64,000 nucleotides of DNA from Enchytraeus crypticus (GCA_905160935.1 CAJHZI010000447.1:2270001-2334000), one strand, 5' to 3'. Shown: positions 9,416 through 20,405, numbered from the stretch's first letter. Numbers and translations: made by a program. Notes: generated by a model not told the origin, from the sequence alone.

Positions 9416-10054
9416 TTAAATTTTAAAACTAGTGCAAGTCAACAGAAAAATAACATAAAAACATAAACTTGTGGGATAAAGCGAAAGAAAGGAAATTAGC
9501 CATTTCATATTCACAACGTGTTCCTTAATTTTCCTTAAATAAATATTGGTGGAACTGATTGCCTGTATGTTTTGAGGGAGCATATTCCACAAATGGGAAC
9601 ATATGTAACTGGTATTTCTTTTTCCATAGTTAGTATTTGTATAAGGTTTGTATAGACTCAACGGTTTCCTCATATTATAGTGGGAAAGAGAATTGGCGAA
9701 ACTAATCTTGTCTGTGAACATTTTTGGTACATTTTCCGGGCTATGAATACATAGATGAGCAAGTTTCAATAGCTTAAAATTACACAGTTGGCGTAGAGGA
9801 AGTGAATTTACCATTTCATATAATTCAGAAGTTTTAGTTGTTAATTTTTTCTTAAATAGAATTCTTAGTATAGAATTATTCATGGTTATCAAATTACTCA
9901 AGTGAGTGGAGTAGGTATTTCCATAAATTTCAATGCAATACTGAATCTGACTATGAATAAAAGAGTAGTAAATTTTTTTGAGGCAGTGTTTTGGTAAGAA
10001 ATCACGAACATTATATAAAATACTGATAAGTCCTTTTAGTCTACTACATACCAT
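9416..10054 (-). pseudogene. LINE protein C-terminal domain
   Basis: The frame gives KGLISILYNVRDFLPKHCLK, then YYSFIHSQIQYCIEIYGNT and LWNMLPQNIQ. This is typical of the region after the RT thumb in jockey/CR1-type LINEs. It lies downstream of the RT frame at 10245 and in a different frame, so a frameshift separates them. Confidence 0.75.
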
Positions 10055-10244
10055 ATCAACGTGAAGTTTCCAAGTAAGGTTTCATCGAGTGTAACACCTA
10101 AATATTTAACTTTAGATGCTCTAGAGATCAGTACATTATCTAAAAGACTTCAAGCTTTTGCGGTATACTATACCTTTGGTTTGCTTTGTGAATAATCAAA
10201 TAGCATATTTTATCTAAATTTATGCAAACTTTGTTAGCATCGCA

Positions 10245-11270
10245 TCATACTTTAAGTTTTTTAAGACATATATTCGCACTCTTTTCGAGCTCATTTACAC
10301 TTTTACCGGCAATAAAGATATTAACATCGTCTGCAAATAACTTAGGCTTATAGTCCCATAGAGCATTTGCCATGTCATTAATGTAAATAAGAAATAATAG
10401 TGGACCTAAAATGCTACCTTGTGGAACCCCATAATTGTTAAATTGCATCTCAGAGCTGGTGTTATTTACATATACATATTGAGGACGATTTTTTAAATAG
10501 TTCATTATCCATTTGTTCATTTGACCTCTTATTCCATAGTGATGCAGTTTATCGATTAGTATCGAATGGTTTACCGTGTCAAATGCCTTCTGAAAATCGA
10601 TGAATAGCCCTAACACAAGGTTTCCAGAATCTAGGTTTTCATAACAGAAATCTATCGAGTTCAGAACCTCAAGCATAGTGGAATGATTATGTCTAAATCC
10701 AAATTGATTTTCATAGAATACATTATACTTATTGAAAAAATTATTTAGTCGTCTAAAGACTAGTTTTTCAAGAATTTTATTAAATACACTTAAGAGAGAA
10801 ATTGGTCGATAATTGGATGGATCGGTTATTCGTCCCTTTTTAAACACTGGAATTTCTTTTGCAATTTTAAATAGTTCGGGTACCACACCACTAGACAATG
10901 ATAAGTTATAGATGCAAAGTAGAGGCTCAATTAATATATATCTAACTTCCTTTATCAGTATAGCACTGAAACCATCATGACCATTGGCTTTTTTATCATC
11001 TAATTTCTCTATGCCTTCGAGAAGTTCATCGTAAGTTATTTCTTCTACGAATATTGATGTTTTTAGAGAATTTTTTAGAAACTCTTTATGATGTGTGGTT
11101 GAGCTTTTAATTTTACTTGCTGTCTTTTCACCTACAGGACAGAAATGATTGTTTAACGCATTTGCAATGGCCGAGTTATTTTTGATAAGAGAACCTTCAT
11201 AAAATAGTTTATTAATTGAGGATTTGTTTGTTTCGTTTCTGTTAATGCTTAATAACGAATTGATATTTTT
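10245..11270 (-). pseudogene. LINE reverse transcriptase
   Basis: From 11270 to 10245 the frame stays open: EITYDELLEGIEKLDDKKAN leads to IPVFKKGRITDPSNYRPISL, ENQFGFRHNHST, the motif A region GLFIDFQKAFDTVNHS, motif B YGVPQGSILGPLLFLIYIND, and motif C LFADDVNIFI with both catalytic Asp. Both metal-binding positions are kept, so only the frame breaks show that it is dead. Confidence 0.85.
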
Positions 11271-12065
11271 CTAAATACTTTTTATATTTACTGATTTCTG
11301 GTCAAGCATATTACTATAGTAATTTATTTTAGCTTGTCTAATTGCTTCTTTATATTTTTTCCTTATTTTTTTAACTTTATTCAAGTCAAGCTCAGTACGA
11401 TTTTGAATCCATTTTTTATGTAGTTTATTTTTTTCATCACATAGCTTCTTTAATTGGTATGAAAACCATTTTTTATCTTTGTATGTTCTTCGGGAGACTT
11501 TAGTCAGTGGGTAAGATTCATTATAAATATCATAAATTGTCTTATTGAACTTGTTGTAGCAAAGGTTTGCATCATTCTGAGGCTCTGACTTGTCTGTATT
11601 AAGAAGTATAGTCCAATTAATTTGGCTTAGTTTCTCTTTAAATGCATGTTTATTCTTGTTAGTTAATAAACGTACCATTGGTCTTTGCTCGTATTTTACT
11701 TTTTCAGGTGTTATTTTGAGGAGTAAATAATTCGGTAAATGATCAGATATTTGATGTAGCAAATTACCACAGTGCATTTTATGTTTATCACTAGGACAAT
11801 TATAAAAATATATATTATCTATTAGCGTGGTACTAGTACTAGTTATTCTGGTCGGAGTAAGTATGGATGGAAGGAAATTGTTGCTAGTGGTCATGTTCAA
11901 GTAAGATTCAATATGTGGATTAAATTCATATTTTATCAAGTCTATATTAAAGTCTCCAGCAATGAAGCAGTAATTTTTCTTTTTTGAAATTATACTCAAA
12001 GTTTTTTCTAGTGATTCATTAAAGGTAGATATTGCTGGATTGGGATGCCTATAGACACCTCCCAC
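11271..12065 (-). pseudogene. LINE endonuclease, C-terminal half, plus linker
   Basis: Residues include GGVYRHPNP, the catalytic GDFNID, and QISDHLPNYLLL (the SDH motif of APE-type nucleases), then a basic linker. It stops at a TAG (11271-11273) that is in frame with the RT downstream. The next codons continue the protein sense, so it is a nonsense mutation, perhaps from a Trp codon. Confidence 0.8.
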
Positions 12066-12171
12066 AATGAATTTCTTTTTGTTTTTTAAAATTTCAAAGA
12101 AAATCGATTCTACATTACACTTTTCATTATCATCTAATTCAAGATCATATTGTCTTGTGATATGTAACTTT

Positions 12172-12543
12172 TTAAAAAATAAAAATTCCTACCCCACCTA
12201 CTGTACCATTACTGGGTAAATTAAAATGAAAATCATAGCCTGTTAGTATTTTGCTAAAGAAATTTACGTTAGTAACCCAAATTTCCGTTATTACAATAAC
12301 ATCAAAATTAATGTCAAGATTTGCGACTAAATCAACAAATTCAGTAACCTTGGCATTAAGGCTTTGAATATTTAAATGAATAATTTTGAAATCAAAATTA
12401 CAACTGGAGTTATAGATGTTATTAAACTCATGAAGAGTAAAATCATGGTAGTTATCTAAATAATGTGGAGAATGATTAATTATATCATTAATATTCATCG
12501 TATGTGCATAATTAAGGTTATTAGATGAATTGATAGCCGCCAT
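12172..12543 (-). pseudogene. LINE endonuclease, N-terminal half
   Basis: The frame gives FKIIHLNIQSLNAKVTEF, VIVITEIWV and a GGVGIFI strand, which are the N-terminal motifs of APE-type LINE endonucleases. The position usually holding the catalytic Glu (E of TEIW) is kept. The frame is lost after 12172 and resumes at 12065. Confidence 0.8.
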
Positions 12544-12843
12544 TTAGAAATGTGTCAGATTCGGAAGCACATTTCTTGACTTGTCTAACTTGATAACGTC
12601 CTTATATATTTTCTAATATTCCTATTTCTCAAATTTATTTAAATCCAATCGCATCTTATGTAAAATAAATTCTAGAGCTTTATGTCGATGTAATTTCCCT
12701 AAATTTAAGCTATTCCAGTGTGAATTTGTAGAAATATAAAGTTCTATTAAATATTTTAGAAATATAAGAGAGAGGTGATGACGATGATTAGATTGCACGA
12801 CTACACTAATCTACATGTATAAGGAATGCTAGCAAATAGTAGG

Positions 12844-13097
12844 TAATATAGCCTACACTATGTGAGCAGTCTGCTAGTCTAGTGACAAAATTTTGATGTG
12901 AGAATATTTAAAATGTAACACTTCAGCTACATTCTTTGAGCAACAATAAGGTCACGCAGTGCAGGCTGGCTAATATAGCCTACACTATGTGAGCAGTCTG
13001 CTAGTCTAGTGACAAAATTTTGATGTGAGAATATTTAAAATGTAACACTTCAGCTACATTCTTTGAGCAACAATAAGGTCACGCAGTGCAGGCGGGC
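12844..13097. repeat. 127-bp perfect tandem duplication
   Basis: TAATATAGCCTACACTATGT begins at 12844 and again at 12971. The two units match through ACGCAGTGCAGGC, with one possible mismatch at the end. It looks very recent. Confidence 0.85.
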
Positions 13098-13150
13098 TTG
13101 ACGTTCACTGATTAATATTATAATATTGTAATTTTATTAACATTATTGCC

Positions 13151-13289
13151 ACTGGCTGGAGCCAGTGGCAATGTCGGTAAGATATTTGACAGCGGATCAG
13201 TATGTGCGGGGTTCAAATCCTGGGCTCGCCCGTCACTGACATCGATTTCGAGTGAGGAAACTGACGTTAATATTAGCTTTACCATCTTT
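13151..13289 (+). mobile_element. SINE S1 in intron 4 of copy A
   Basis: Nearly complete: the 5' hairpin GCCACTGGCT/AGCCAGTGGC, box B GGTTCAAATCC, and 3' end GAGGAAACTGACGTTAA, then ATTAGCTTTACC. Confidence 0.9.
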
Positions 13290-13375
13290 GAATATCTCTT
13301 TTGCATTCTCATACTATAGGCCTACATGTAAAATAATTAAATCTATCAACAAAAGACGAATGTCTTATGGCTTAC

Positions 13376-13486
13376 CTTGAATTTTTCCTCAGTTCTTAAC
13401 GTAGAGAAGCTCCGTATAGAACACTTCACAGATTTTATCGGGCATCTTATATTCTGGGCGTGGACGGAAGATATTTTTCAGTTTTC
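13376..13486 (-). CDS. RNF216: RNF216-like A exon 4, with an in-frame TGA
   Basis: The acceptor is CATAG above 13486 and the donor is GTAAGC below 13376. It is 111 nt, the same length and phase as exon 4 of copy B (28582-28692). The residues include YKMPDKICEVFYTELLYVKN, then TGA (13389-13391), then GKIQ. Copy B has CGA (Arg) at this position, giving VKNRDRIQ. If the exon is included, the stop removes RING1-IBR-RING2. It could be a pseudogene mark, an alternatively skipped exon or a sequencing error. Skipping 111 nt would keep frame. Confidence 0.75.
13389..13391 (-). other. in-frame stop TGA in exon 4 of copy A
   Basis: AAC TGA GGA in copy A aligns with AAC CGA GAC in copy B. A single C-to-T change at a CpG would create it. 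Confidence 0.75.
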
Positions 13487-13890
13487 CTATGATTAACATT
13501 TCAAAAATTATTAGTAGGCCTAGCCTACATAGATCTATGAATATTATTCAAAAGAATATACTTATTTCAATACTATAATATTGCAGAAAGGATATCCTAA
13601 AGATATTGTAAAGAATTAGCGAGAAAGGATTAAGATATACATTAGAACCTTACTGTGTTTAATATAATCAGCGTCATTTAGCTGAAAAGCATGGCTCACT
13701 ATAACCAGAAAATTTACATTTTACTGATTTTTAAGATATCCGATCAGAGAGTCAAACAGCCACGGTGGATAAATAGTCACCCGGTCATGGAACCTTAAAA
13801 CAGAATGATCATTAAGGAGCATAATAGCAGGCAACAAACATGTATTGAGTAGTACTGTTAGATTTGGTTTGGCTCTTGTAACATATTGTG

Positions 13891-14015
13891 GTTGGAGCCA
13901 GTAGCGATGTCGGTAGGATATTCGACGGCGGATCAGTATGTGCGGGGTTCAAATCCTGTGTTCGCCCGTCACTGAGAACGCTTTCGAGTGAGGAAACTGA
14001 CGTTAATATTAGCTT
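13891..14015 (+). mobile_element. SINE S1 in intron 3 of copy A
   Basis: Box A-like CGATGTCGGTAGG, box B GGTTCAAATCC, and 3' end GAGGAAACTGACGTTAA. Confidence 0.88.
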
Positions 14016-14195
14016 TTTTAAAAATTGCATAGAACCAACAATCTGTAAAAAAGTCTATATAAAATATTTTCACTGAAGTGCTTGCAGTTCAGGAAGCTAG
14101 AGTTAGCACCGGCTACAGATTCATACTCTAGCTGTAATTATTGTTGTATATTTAGTTTTATAATTCTACATGTATTAATGCAGTATTCTATACAC

Positions 14196-14472
14196 CTCTG
14201 AAAGAATCTAAGACAAATATTCCCCAGATATATTTCCAGGCAATGGCGTAACGATTCTGATTCATCTTAAGAGCCGTTCTGATTCGATCCTCACTTATTA
14301 ATGGAAAGTCGTTGTACAGCTGACACAAAGCGTGGTCAATGTAGAGTTGAGATTCTCTTTGTTTACTTCCTGTTTCTGTGGCACTGAAGTACCTTTCCTC
14401 TGGATTCGGTATTCTCTCTAAGTACTCGTCGATATCTCCCAGCATCAGCAGGCGCTCTCGTAATTGATCGCT
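14196..14472 (-). CDS. RNF216: RNF216-like A exon 3: region before the RBR module
   Basis: The acceptor is CACAG above 14472 and the donor is GTGTAT below 14196. It is 277 nt, the same as in copy B. The residues include SDQLRERLLMLGDIDEYLER, IPNPEERYFSATETGSK, ALCQLYNDFPLISEDRIRTA and NRYAIAWKY. This corresponds to the conserved segment between the UBA/CUE-like part and RING1 in RNF216 proteins, but I assign it mainly from gene context. It differs from copy B by roughly one residue in four. Confidence 0.8.
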
Positions 14473-14574
14473 CTGTGAGAAAATTAATATTTGCATATAA
14501 ATAATTATTCGCTGATTTAGACCGTCATCGGATTGGAGTGCTAAAAGGTACCACTTGAAAGTACTTGAAAGTAC

Positions 14575-14645
14575 TGTAGTGAGGAGCGAACATTGGATTT
14601 GAACTCTGCACATACGGATCATCAGTCAGATATGTTCACAGTCAT
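14575..14645 (-). mobile_element. old SINE S1 remnant in intron 2 of copy A
   Basis: Diverged box B complement (GGATTTGAACTCTG) and flanks. A relative sits at the corresponding place in copy B (30785-30890), next to the exon 3 acceptor, sharing ACGAACATTGGATTTGAAC-like sequence. Confidence 0.6.
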
Positions 14646-14819
14646 GCTACTGAATCGTCTCAATTCACTTGTCTACCAGTCAGTAAGCATTAAGGAATAA
14701 CATAAAAAATAGTTGTAGCAGTGTTGAAAAGCACCTGCATAGCATTTATCCAACATGATAGAAGTAGTAGCTAATTATCTATTGGTCAAATGATAATGCT
14801 GCTTTAAAAGCTGATCAGG

Positions 14820-14942
14820 TCCCTAGGACAGATATTCGACCGCGGATCAGATGGTGCGGGGTTCAAATTCTGCGCTCGCCCGTCACTGACATCGCTTTCG
14901 AGTGAGGAAACTGACGTTAACCTTAGCTTTACCAGCTTTACC
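14820..14942 (+). mobile_element. SINE S1, 5'-truncated
   Basis: It begins near the anticodon-side GATATTCGACCGCGGATCAG, has a box B variant GGTTCAAATTC, and a full 3' end. Confidence 0.85.
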
Positions 14943-15054
14943 TTTAAATTCAGGAATAATTACTAAGAAAACTTATTATCAAGACAGTAATATGAATAAA
15001 TACGCATTAATCAGTAAAAATGATTACAAAACGAAAGCTCAATTTCCTTCTGTA

Positions 15055-15125
15055 TAGTATGTCAGTGACGGGAACAGCATTGAACTCTGCACCTAATAAA
15101 ATCCACTGTCGAACTACTAGCCAAC
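15055..15125 (-). mobile_element. diverged SINE S1 fragment
   Basis: TGTCAGTGACGGG, ATTGAACTCTGCACC and CCACTGTCGAACTACT follow the family order on the minus strand. Confidence 0.55.
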
Positions 15126-15175
15126 AAACCTCCGGCTCAACCCACTAACAGTACTAGCTCGATCAGTATACTAAC

Positions 15176-15501
15176 TTGCTCCCTAGAATGCTTCTGTGAT
15201 CCTTTCACTATCTTAGGATATCCCTGGTCAAGCATCTGCGCTATCAACCTGTCCAAATCGTTCGGCTGGTGAGACAGCGACGAGCTGTGAGGACTTATGA
15301 ACTCTGGGTCGCAGTCTGGAAACATGGTTGAAATTGTTTGGATGCAATCAGGAGCTGACATCACCACGGCCTGGTGTTCATCGCGAGAAGAGTGGCCTGA
15401 GGCAGCTGCATCCATAGGTATGGGGTCATGTCTGTCAGCTGAAGTGTTGGATGTTTGAAATGTATATGTATTACAGGAAAGTCTTGCTCCATTGCCACCA
15501 T
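15176..15501 (-). CDS. RNF216: RNF216-like A exon 2: CUE/UBA-like region
   Basis: The acceptor is TTCAG above 15501 and the donor is GTTAGT below 15176. The joined frame starts DGGNGARLSC and then has ASGHSSRDEHQAVVM, CIQTISTMFPDCDPEFIS and DRLIAQMLDQGYPKI. The hydrophobic helix pattern with MFP followed by LIAQML and GYP resembles the CUE/UBA-like helices of RNF216-family N-termini. This is an inference. The frame is open here, with CAG where copy B has TAG. Confidence 0.75.
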
Positions 15502-16254
15502 CTGAACAATAAGATATAGCTTAATTTATTTCGGACAGTTTTTGTATAAAACATACTGTATTCTACACCACGCATGTAGGGAAATAAAAATCTTAATAGA
15601 GTGTACTATCTTATTGACTTTTCAGAGCTTCAGTTATTACTTCAAATTTTATATTGCGAAATTATTGCGTTAAGCTTTGAAGTAATGTACATACCGAAGT
15701 TATACACTACTTGAAGAAATGGTTTCTTCACGAGTTTAGAACTACATGTATAATTGTATATGCATGTATAATTGAATTGGGTGCAAACTATACTAGTAAA
15801 CTGCATTTGTATTAAGAATACAACTGCATATTATATAGAAATTTTGGAGGGAACCAGTAGTCCTATAAAGAATATAATATGCATCGCTCAAATTTGGAAC
15901 AGCAATTTAATTAATTAATTTCTTTATGTTACTAATAATTACTCTTTATAGGCCCCGTTACTAATAAGATGATATTAGTAATGCAACATATCATTTTCTA
16001 TTATAATATCGTCATTATATTGTAATATATTAAAGTAATTTTTGAACTAATTACGCAATATAGTAATCGCAGAGTTCTATAAGTATTATTGAAACTCATA
16101 CATCAAACGAAACGTTTGATCAGTAGATTCATGGTTCAAGTTCATTTAGATGTTTTCTCGCTGAAGTTAAACGGGACTTTAGTTTCTATATTCATTCATA
16201 ACTTCATATCAAACTGATAATAGTTATAATACAGTTAGATAACAGATAATACAG

Positions 16255-16340
16255 TTGGCGTGACTTTGTGTCCAGGATCTTTGTGTCTAGGACTTTGTGC
16301 CTAGATCTTTGTGCCTAGGACTTTGTGCCTGGGATCGTTG
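16255..16340. repeat. short tandem repeat, units of about 17-19 bases
   Basis: GACTTTGTGTCCAGGATC and variants (CTTTGTGCCTAGGA) occur about five times. Confidence 0.8.
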
Positions 16341-16844
16341 GCAAACTTGACGATTCAGTAGCAGGATTTTAGGATCTGAAACCAATCAGAGGCGTCGGAA
16401 GCTGTTTCAATGTGTGAATGATCGTTGACTACTAATACATATGGAATTAAAACAGGGCGAATGAAATATGGATCAAACCAAGTTTCACCAGGCAGTTCAG
16501 GCTAGACTTGATTTGGATGCTCGTATTTTTATATTTTCACTAGAAGCTCCGTAAATGCACATTTAGTTGATCATATTACATGCATCTTAAATTTTACAGG
16601 TTGTTGTGGTATATGGCCTTTGTGTACGAGCACAAGAAAATTGATTTCAATTTTCTATCAGACCCAAAATCAGACTCAAAATTGCAGGGCAAGAGAAAGG
16701 GCTGGCCTATAGGGACCAAAATGTCAAAAGGTGGGCGACCGCCCTATCCAATTGTATCCGCCGCCAATGTCTAGGCTATGATGGCATGATATTTTTCTAT
16801 TTTTGCTTCGCAAAGAATCAGGTTTATTTTTAACAGATCTTTAT

Positions 16845-16950
16845 GAGAGATTTATCTGAACAGATCTCTAGGAGAGATTTATCTGAACAGATCTCTAGGA
16901 GAGATTTATCTGAACAGATCTCTATGGGAAATTTTTCTGAACAGATATCT
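16845..16950. repeat. 27-bp tandem repeat, about four units
   Basis: CTGAACAGATCTCTAGGAGA followed by GATTTAT recurs every 27 bases. It is open in one frame (RRDLSEQIS) but without other coding support. Confidence 0.85.
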
Positions 16951-17015
16951 GCCAGACAAATCAAAGTGTCTGCAATACTTTATTCATTAGTCAACTATGC
17001 TAGGAACAACGTTAC

Positions 17016-17172
17016 CTTTGTTCTTCGTTGACGCCCCTTTTATTCTATCTTTAACTCCAGCTACTATACTAAAACTGTCTGTATAACTGGCTCGCCTGCC
17101 TTGTTTAGCAGTAGAACCAGTGACGTCATCAGTCACATGATCCAAACCAGCTGAGCGCTTCCTCGATTCCAT
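17016..17172 (-). CDS. RNF216: RNF216-like A exon 1 (first coding exon seen)
   Basis: The ATG at 17172 starts MESRKRSAGLDHVTDDVTGS and then KQGRRASYTDSFSIVAGVKD. The donor is GTAACG below 17016. Copy B begins similarly (MEARTRSDELD), then shares AGVK, but the two are otherwise strongly diverged. TTTTTGCAG lies just upstream of the ATG, so this may be an exon with an acceptor, meaning a separate 5' UTR or an upstream coding exon exists. No domain recognised. Confidence 0.65.
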
Positions 17173-17222
17173 ATCAGTGGCACCAGCGCCGAATCTGCAA
17201 AAATACAAATTATGTTAATATC

Positions 17223-17300
17223 TGGTAAAGCTAATGTTAACGTCAGATTCCTCACTCGAAAGCGATGTCAATGACGGGCGCGTCCAGTATATGAACCATC
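17223..17300 (-). mobile_element. SINE S1 3' part
   Basis: GTAAAGCTAATGTTAACG, CCTCACTCGAAAGCGATGTC and then ATGACGGGCG on the plus strand: the family 3' end in reverse. Confidence 0.8.
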
Positions 17301-17387
17301 ACGTTTCTTTCTTAAGGCTCTCCTATGATGGAAAATAAGTCATCATCAGATTCTATCATCGAGGTACCGTATAAAAGACAAAGCAGG

Positions 17388-17455
17388 AACAGCTAAGGTT
17401 AACGTCAGTTTCCTAACTCGACAACGAGTGAGGAAACAACAGTTTCCTCACTCGC
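17388..17455. repeat. palindromic SINE S1 3' tail
   Basis: GTTTCCTAACTCG, a few bases, then CGAGTGAGGAAAC: the SINE 3' end duplicated head to head with one mismatch. Confidence 0.7.
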
Positions 17456-17459
17456 TGTA

Positions 17460-17525
17460 TAATAACAGCTGTTAACAACAGCTGTATAATAGCAGTTGTT
17501 TTTGTATAATAACAGCTGTTAATTT
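17460..17525. repeat. repeats of ATAACAGCTGTTAA
   Basis: The palindrome AACAGCTGTT recurs several times (TATAATAACAGCTGTTAACA, GTATAATAACAGCTG). Confidence 0.7.
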
Positions 17526-17604
17526 TTATGCACTTGCTGTATTTTAGAATCTGCAGTAGGCTTTCTCGTTGTTAGCATTTTTATCTGTTCACTTTATGAG
17601 ATTT

Positions 17605-17800
17605 TAGAATGTCTCAATAGCGTAGGGGTAACGTCATGAAGTTTTAAATGACAGATCCTGAGGTGAATTGAACTCTCGCGGGTTCGAATCCCAGCTGCGC
17701 TGATTTGAGAGTAAAATCTCGGATATACACTGGACTGGTTACACGGAAAATGAACTAAATTGGCTAACGGATTAATCATGTGATATTAAAAGTGATTGAT
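17605..17800 (+). mobile_element. tRNA-derived SINE (family S2)
   Basis: TGTCTCAATAGCGTAGGGGT (box A-like) and GGGTTCGAATCCC (box B), then a tail including GACTGGTTACACGG. The same family is at 22455-22690 (minus) and 34945-35130 (plus). Confidence 0.8.
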
Positions 17801-17869
17801 AAGAAAGTAAAGTAAAAAGTAAACACGCTTATTGTGATATGATCAACTATGTCGATACCTAAGAAACCT

Positions 17870-17959
17870 CTCATATGTAGACATGAAGAGGAAAGCGAAA
17901 GACAGAGAAGAGTGGAGGCGTTAGTATACCATGGACCTGCCAGTAGGCAGTGCACTAAG

Positions 17960-17997
<38 letters not shown>
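17870..17997 (+). mobile_element. 3' end of (GA)n-tailed LINE
   Basis: CATATGTAGACATGAAGAGG, CCATGGACCTGCCAGTAGGC and AGTGCACTAAGA, then (GA)n at 17960-17996. Confidence 0.8.
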
Positions 17998-18148
17998 ACG
18001 GTTAATAGGAGAGCAAAGGCTGATTGAAGAGATTTTCGAGGAGTGGATAGAAGAATATCTGCGGAGCAGTGTTCTGGAACAAGCTATTAGACAACTTACA
18101 ACGTGAAGGCATGCTATACTTATTCAATTTTTTTTAAACTAACTTATA

Positions 18149-18184
<36 letters not shown>

Positions 18185-20280
18185 TAACTTAGAGACTATA
18201 AATAATTTTATTGCAGCATGCTTAAATTATCATTTTAATACCGCTGCTGCAATGGTTAATTATAACTTAATTAGTTATAAATTAAAATAAATTAAATTAA
18301 GTAAAGTAAGTATTACATACTGTAACTCAGTATAATAGTAGATTTATGACGATTGTATTTGTTTAGAAATGTCGGATTAAGTCGAGTTATATTATTAAAA
18401 CAGCCGTGAGTCTTTCCAATTTGTAAACTCTTGCGACACTTTCATAGCGCAGGTACGCTCCCACTTCTCTTGTTTACACGATTCAGCTGATTAAGCTTCT
18501 AAATTGATAACAATGACAATGACGTTGCTAATTTCAACACAACAATAACTCCCACATATCAATATCCTTTCTATAATCTGTCGATCAATCTTGCACAAGA
18601 CTGTCTCTAATTCTTTTCGTCTAATCTTTCATATCAATCGATTTCCATTTACCCTGAAAGCGAAACTGATTGAGAGCTTATTTTTCAGCTACATGGTAAC
18701 TCATTTATCTTTTTCGTCCTGTTCGTGCGAAATAAATTTTTACAATTATACACTTCATTTAATGTTCGCTCTAGTAGACCTCTAGTTTTACATTTCTACC
18801 TTGTGCAATAAGTTTCATTGGTTCATTACTCGCCCGTGAGATAAAATTAATCCTCCTATTAAACATAATTAAATAGGATTTATTAATGACAAATTAGGTT
18901 GACTGTAGGCCTATAGTTGTTGAACGACAGCGAAGAAGACTGAGTGCTCGATGTCATCACCTACTGTTTTCTAATAATAGTATGATTCTACAACACGAAG
19001 AATCGAAGCCGCCTTCGAAGCCAAAAGGGAGACCAAAGAAATCTGAAATTGAGTAAATTAGTAAGCTAATGAGTTCATTAATTAGGACTATATTTAATGA
19101 AGAAATAGCATAGGATTATGAAATGACTGACAGTTTTGGATCTTGAAATTTAATAAAATTTGTAATTGAGTTTTGTGTTTTGTGTTAACCTATAGTCGAT
19201 ATTTACATGAATGAATATCTTAATTTACTCACTGCTTCTGAAGAGATCTGATGCTCTGTCAGAGATAAGTATAACACAAATCTATCAATGAATTACTCTG
19301 TAATGAATTTTTAATTATAGTTTTATTAAAAATATAAAACTGCAATGGGTTATACAATCCATTGAGAACTATTGCAGATACAATTATATGCCTAAATTCA
19401 ATCACCAATAAATTAAACAATTCTTGATGGATCACTAATCCTTAGCTGAACAGTGATCGTTCAAAGGCACTAAAAGAAAGCGAAGTTTCAAAGTGATCGT
19501 ACAAGGATATTCTAAGAAAATGCAAAAACATAAGGTATAATCTTGCACAGTTGGACGTCAACTAAGCTAATGTGAAAAGTTAAAGTACTTCTTGACAATA
19601 CCTTCGAATAAATGTGAGTAGGAACTTGTAAGGTAGGCTCGAAGACCTATTCAGATGATGATAGAGCTGACGCCCACTTCATCGTCATTTGACCATGTAG
19701 TGGGCGTGGTCCCAGTATTTTACTTTGTTAGTAATTTACTGATTCTAGGCTAAATTATTCACAAAAGCAGTAAAAATTAAATGTTACTTTCATCTTAAGC
19801 TGATATTTAACTTGCTAATTTTGTACAATTTTTACTTGAAGGTGAGTAAGATGGTCCTCAGCATCTCGTAGAGTCCCTGAAGCACTGACTCTTGGTTTAG
19901 AAACTTTGGACTGTTTTTTGGATTTTGGCATTTGCACCGTTTTGGAACTTTGTTTGCCATCGGCTTAGAGTTGCCTCTATAGTGCTCCATGTTATCATGA
20001 ACGACAACAATACAGCTTTCCGAATATTTCAATGCTCTTGGTTTAAAACAAACCGGAACGCCTTTGTGGCTTTGAATTCCGCCAATAAATGTCACAATTT
20101 TTAAGGATATATTTAAACAATGGTCGAAATAATTAACATTGACATTTAATACGATCGTTCATAAGCAAATACTGCGCAAGGATTTTTTTATATCTGTAGA
20201 AAACGAGACACTGGTTTAAGAGAATTAAGACATTAAAGATTGCGTCAAATTATTAAAATTATTAAATAATGTAGTAAATT
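17998..20280. other. repeat-poor intergenic stretch
   Basis: No gene recognised. (AAT)n lies at 18149-18184. A short minus-strand frame at 19832-20095 (includes ESCIVVVHDNMEHYRG) partly recurs near 20050-bp-spaced sequence at 60065-60105, so it may be an old repeat, not a gene. Confidence 0.45.
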
Positions 20281-20284
20281 AAGA

Positions 20285-20405
20285 TGCGTTAGCCGAGCTG
20301 GAAAGGTGGCAATTGATGGACGATTGAGCCAATATCGGTCACAATTTGATTTCCGAGCATCAGTATATACGAGGTTCAAATCCTCGGCTCGTAAGTCACT
20401 GATTA
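20285..20405 (+). mobile_element. diverged tRNA-like SINE
   Basis: GCGTTAGCCGAGCTGG with an A box-like start, and GGTTCAAATCC (box B) at about 20372, then CTCGTAAGTCACTG. It is related to S1 but different upstream. Confidence 0.6.

Larger units (their letters stand above)
9160..12560 (-). mobile_element. APE-type LINE (jockey/CR1-like) inserted in intron 4 of copy A
   Basis: Minus-strand element with an apurinic-type endonuclease, a reverse transcriptase and a C-terminal domain. The 3' UTR ends in CTGAAATAAACTTAAACTC and a (CT)n tail at about 9160. It is absent from intron 4 of copy B, which is only about 850 bases long. Damage seen: a frameshift inside the endonuclease (between 12172 and 12065), one nonsense codon at 11271-11273, and a frameshift between 10245 and 10054. 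The 5' end is not sharply defined. Confidence 0.85.
15502..17015. other. intron 1 of RNF216-like A
   Basis: AT-rich. Two short tandem arrays lie within it (16255-16340 and 16845-16950). A short open frame at 16580-16774 has no recognised similarity. Confidence 0.5.
3189..17172 (-). other. RNF216: RNF216/TRIAD3-like E3 ligase gene, copy A (exons 1-8 placed)
   Basis: The gene model on the minus strand joins 17016-17172, 15176-15501, 14196-14472, 13376-13486, 7615-7826, 5839-6053, 4580-4822 and 3189-3328. All junctions are AG/GT and all phases fit, giving about 560 codons. It encodes an RBR ubiquitin ligase: RING1, IBR and RING2 with a catalytic Cys in RING2. Known RNF216 proteins build polyubiquitin chains on signalling substrates. 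The order, spacing and junction residues (for example SCRLC made across exons 6/7) match RNF216. A TGA in exon 4 interrupts the frame. Exon 8 ends in a donor, so at least one 3' exon is missing. Intron 4 is enlarged by a LINE. Confidence 0.8.

Noticed and set aside
16580-16774. 64-codon open frame with KRKGWPIGTKMSKGGRPP
   Set aside because: No neighbouring exon signals or recognised family; it may be part of an unidentified repeat.
18990-19055. Short frame with an AT-hook-like PKGRPKKSE
   Set aside because: Only about 20 codons, with no start, splice or homology support.
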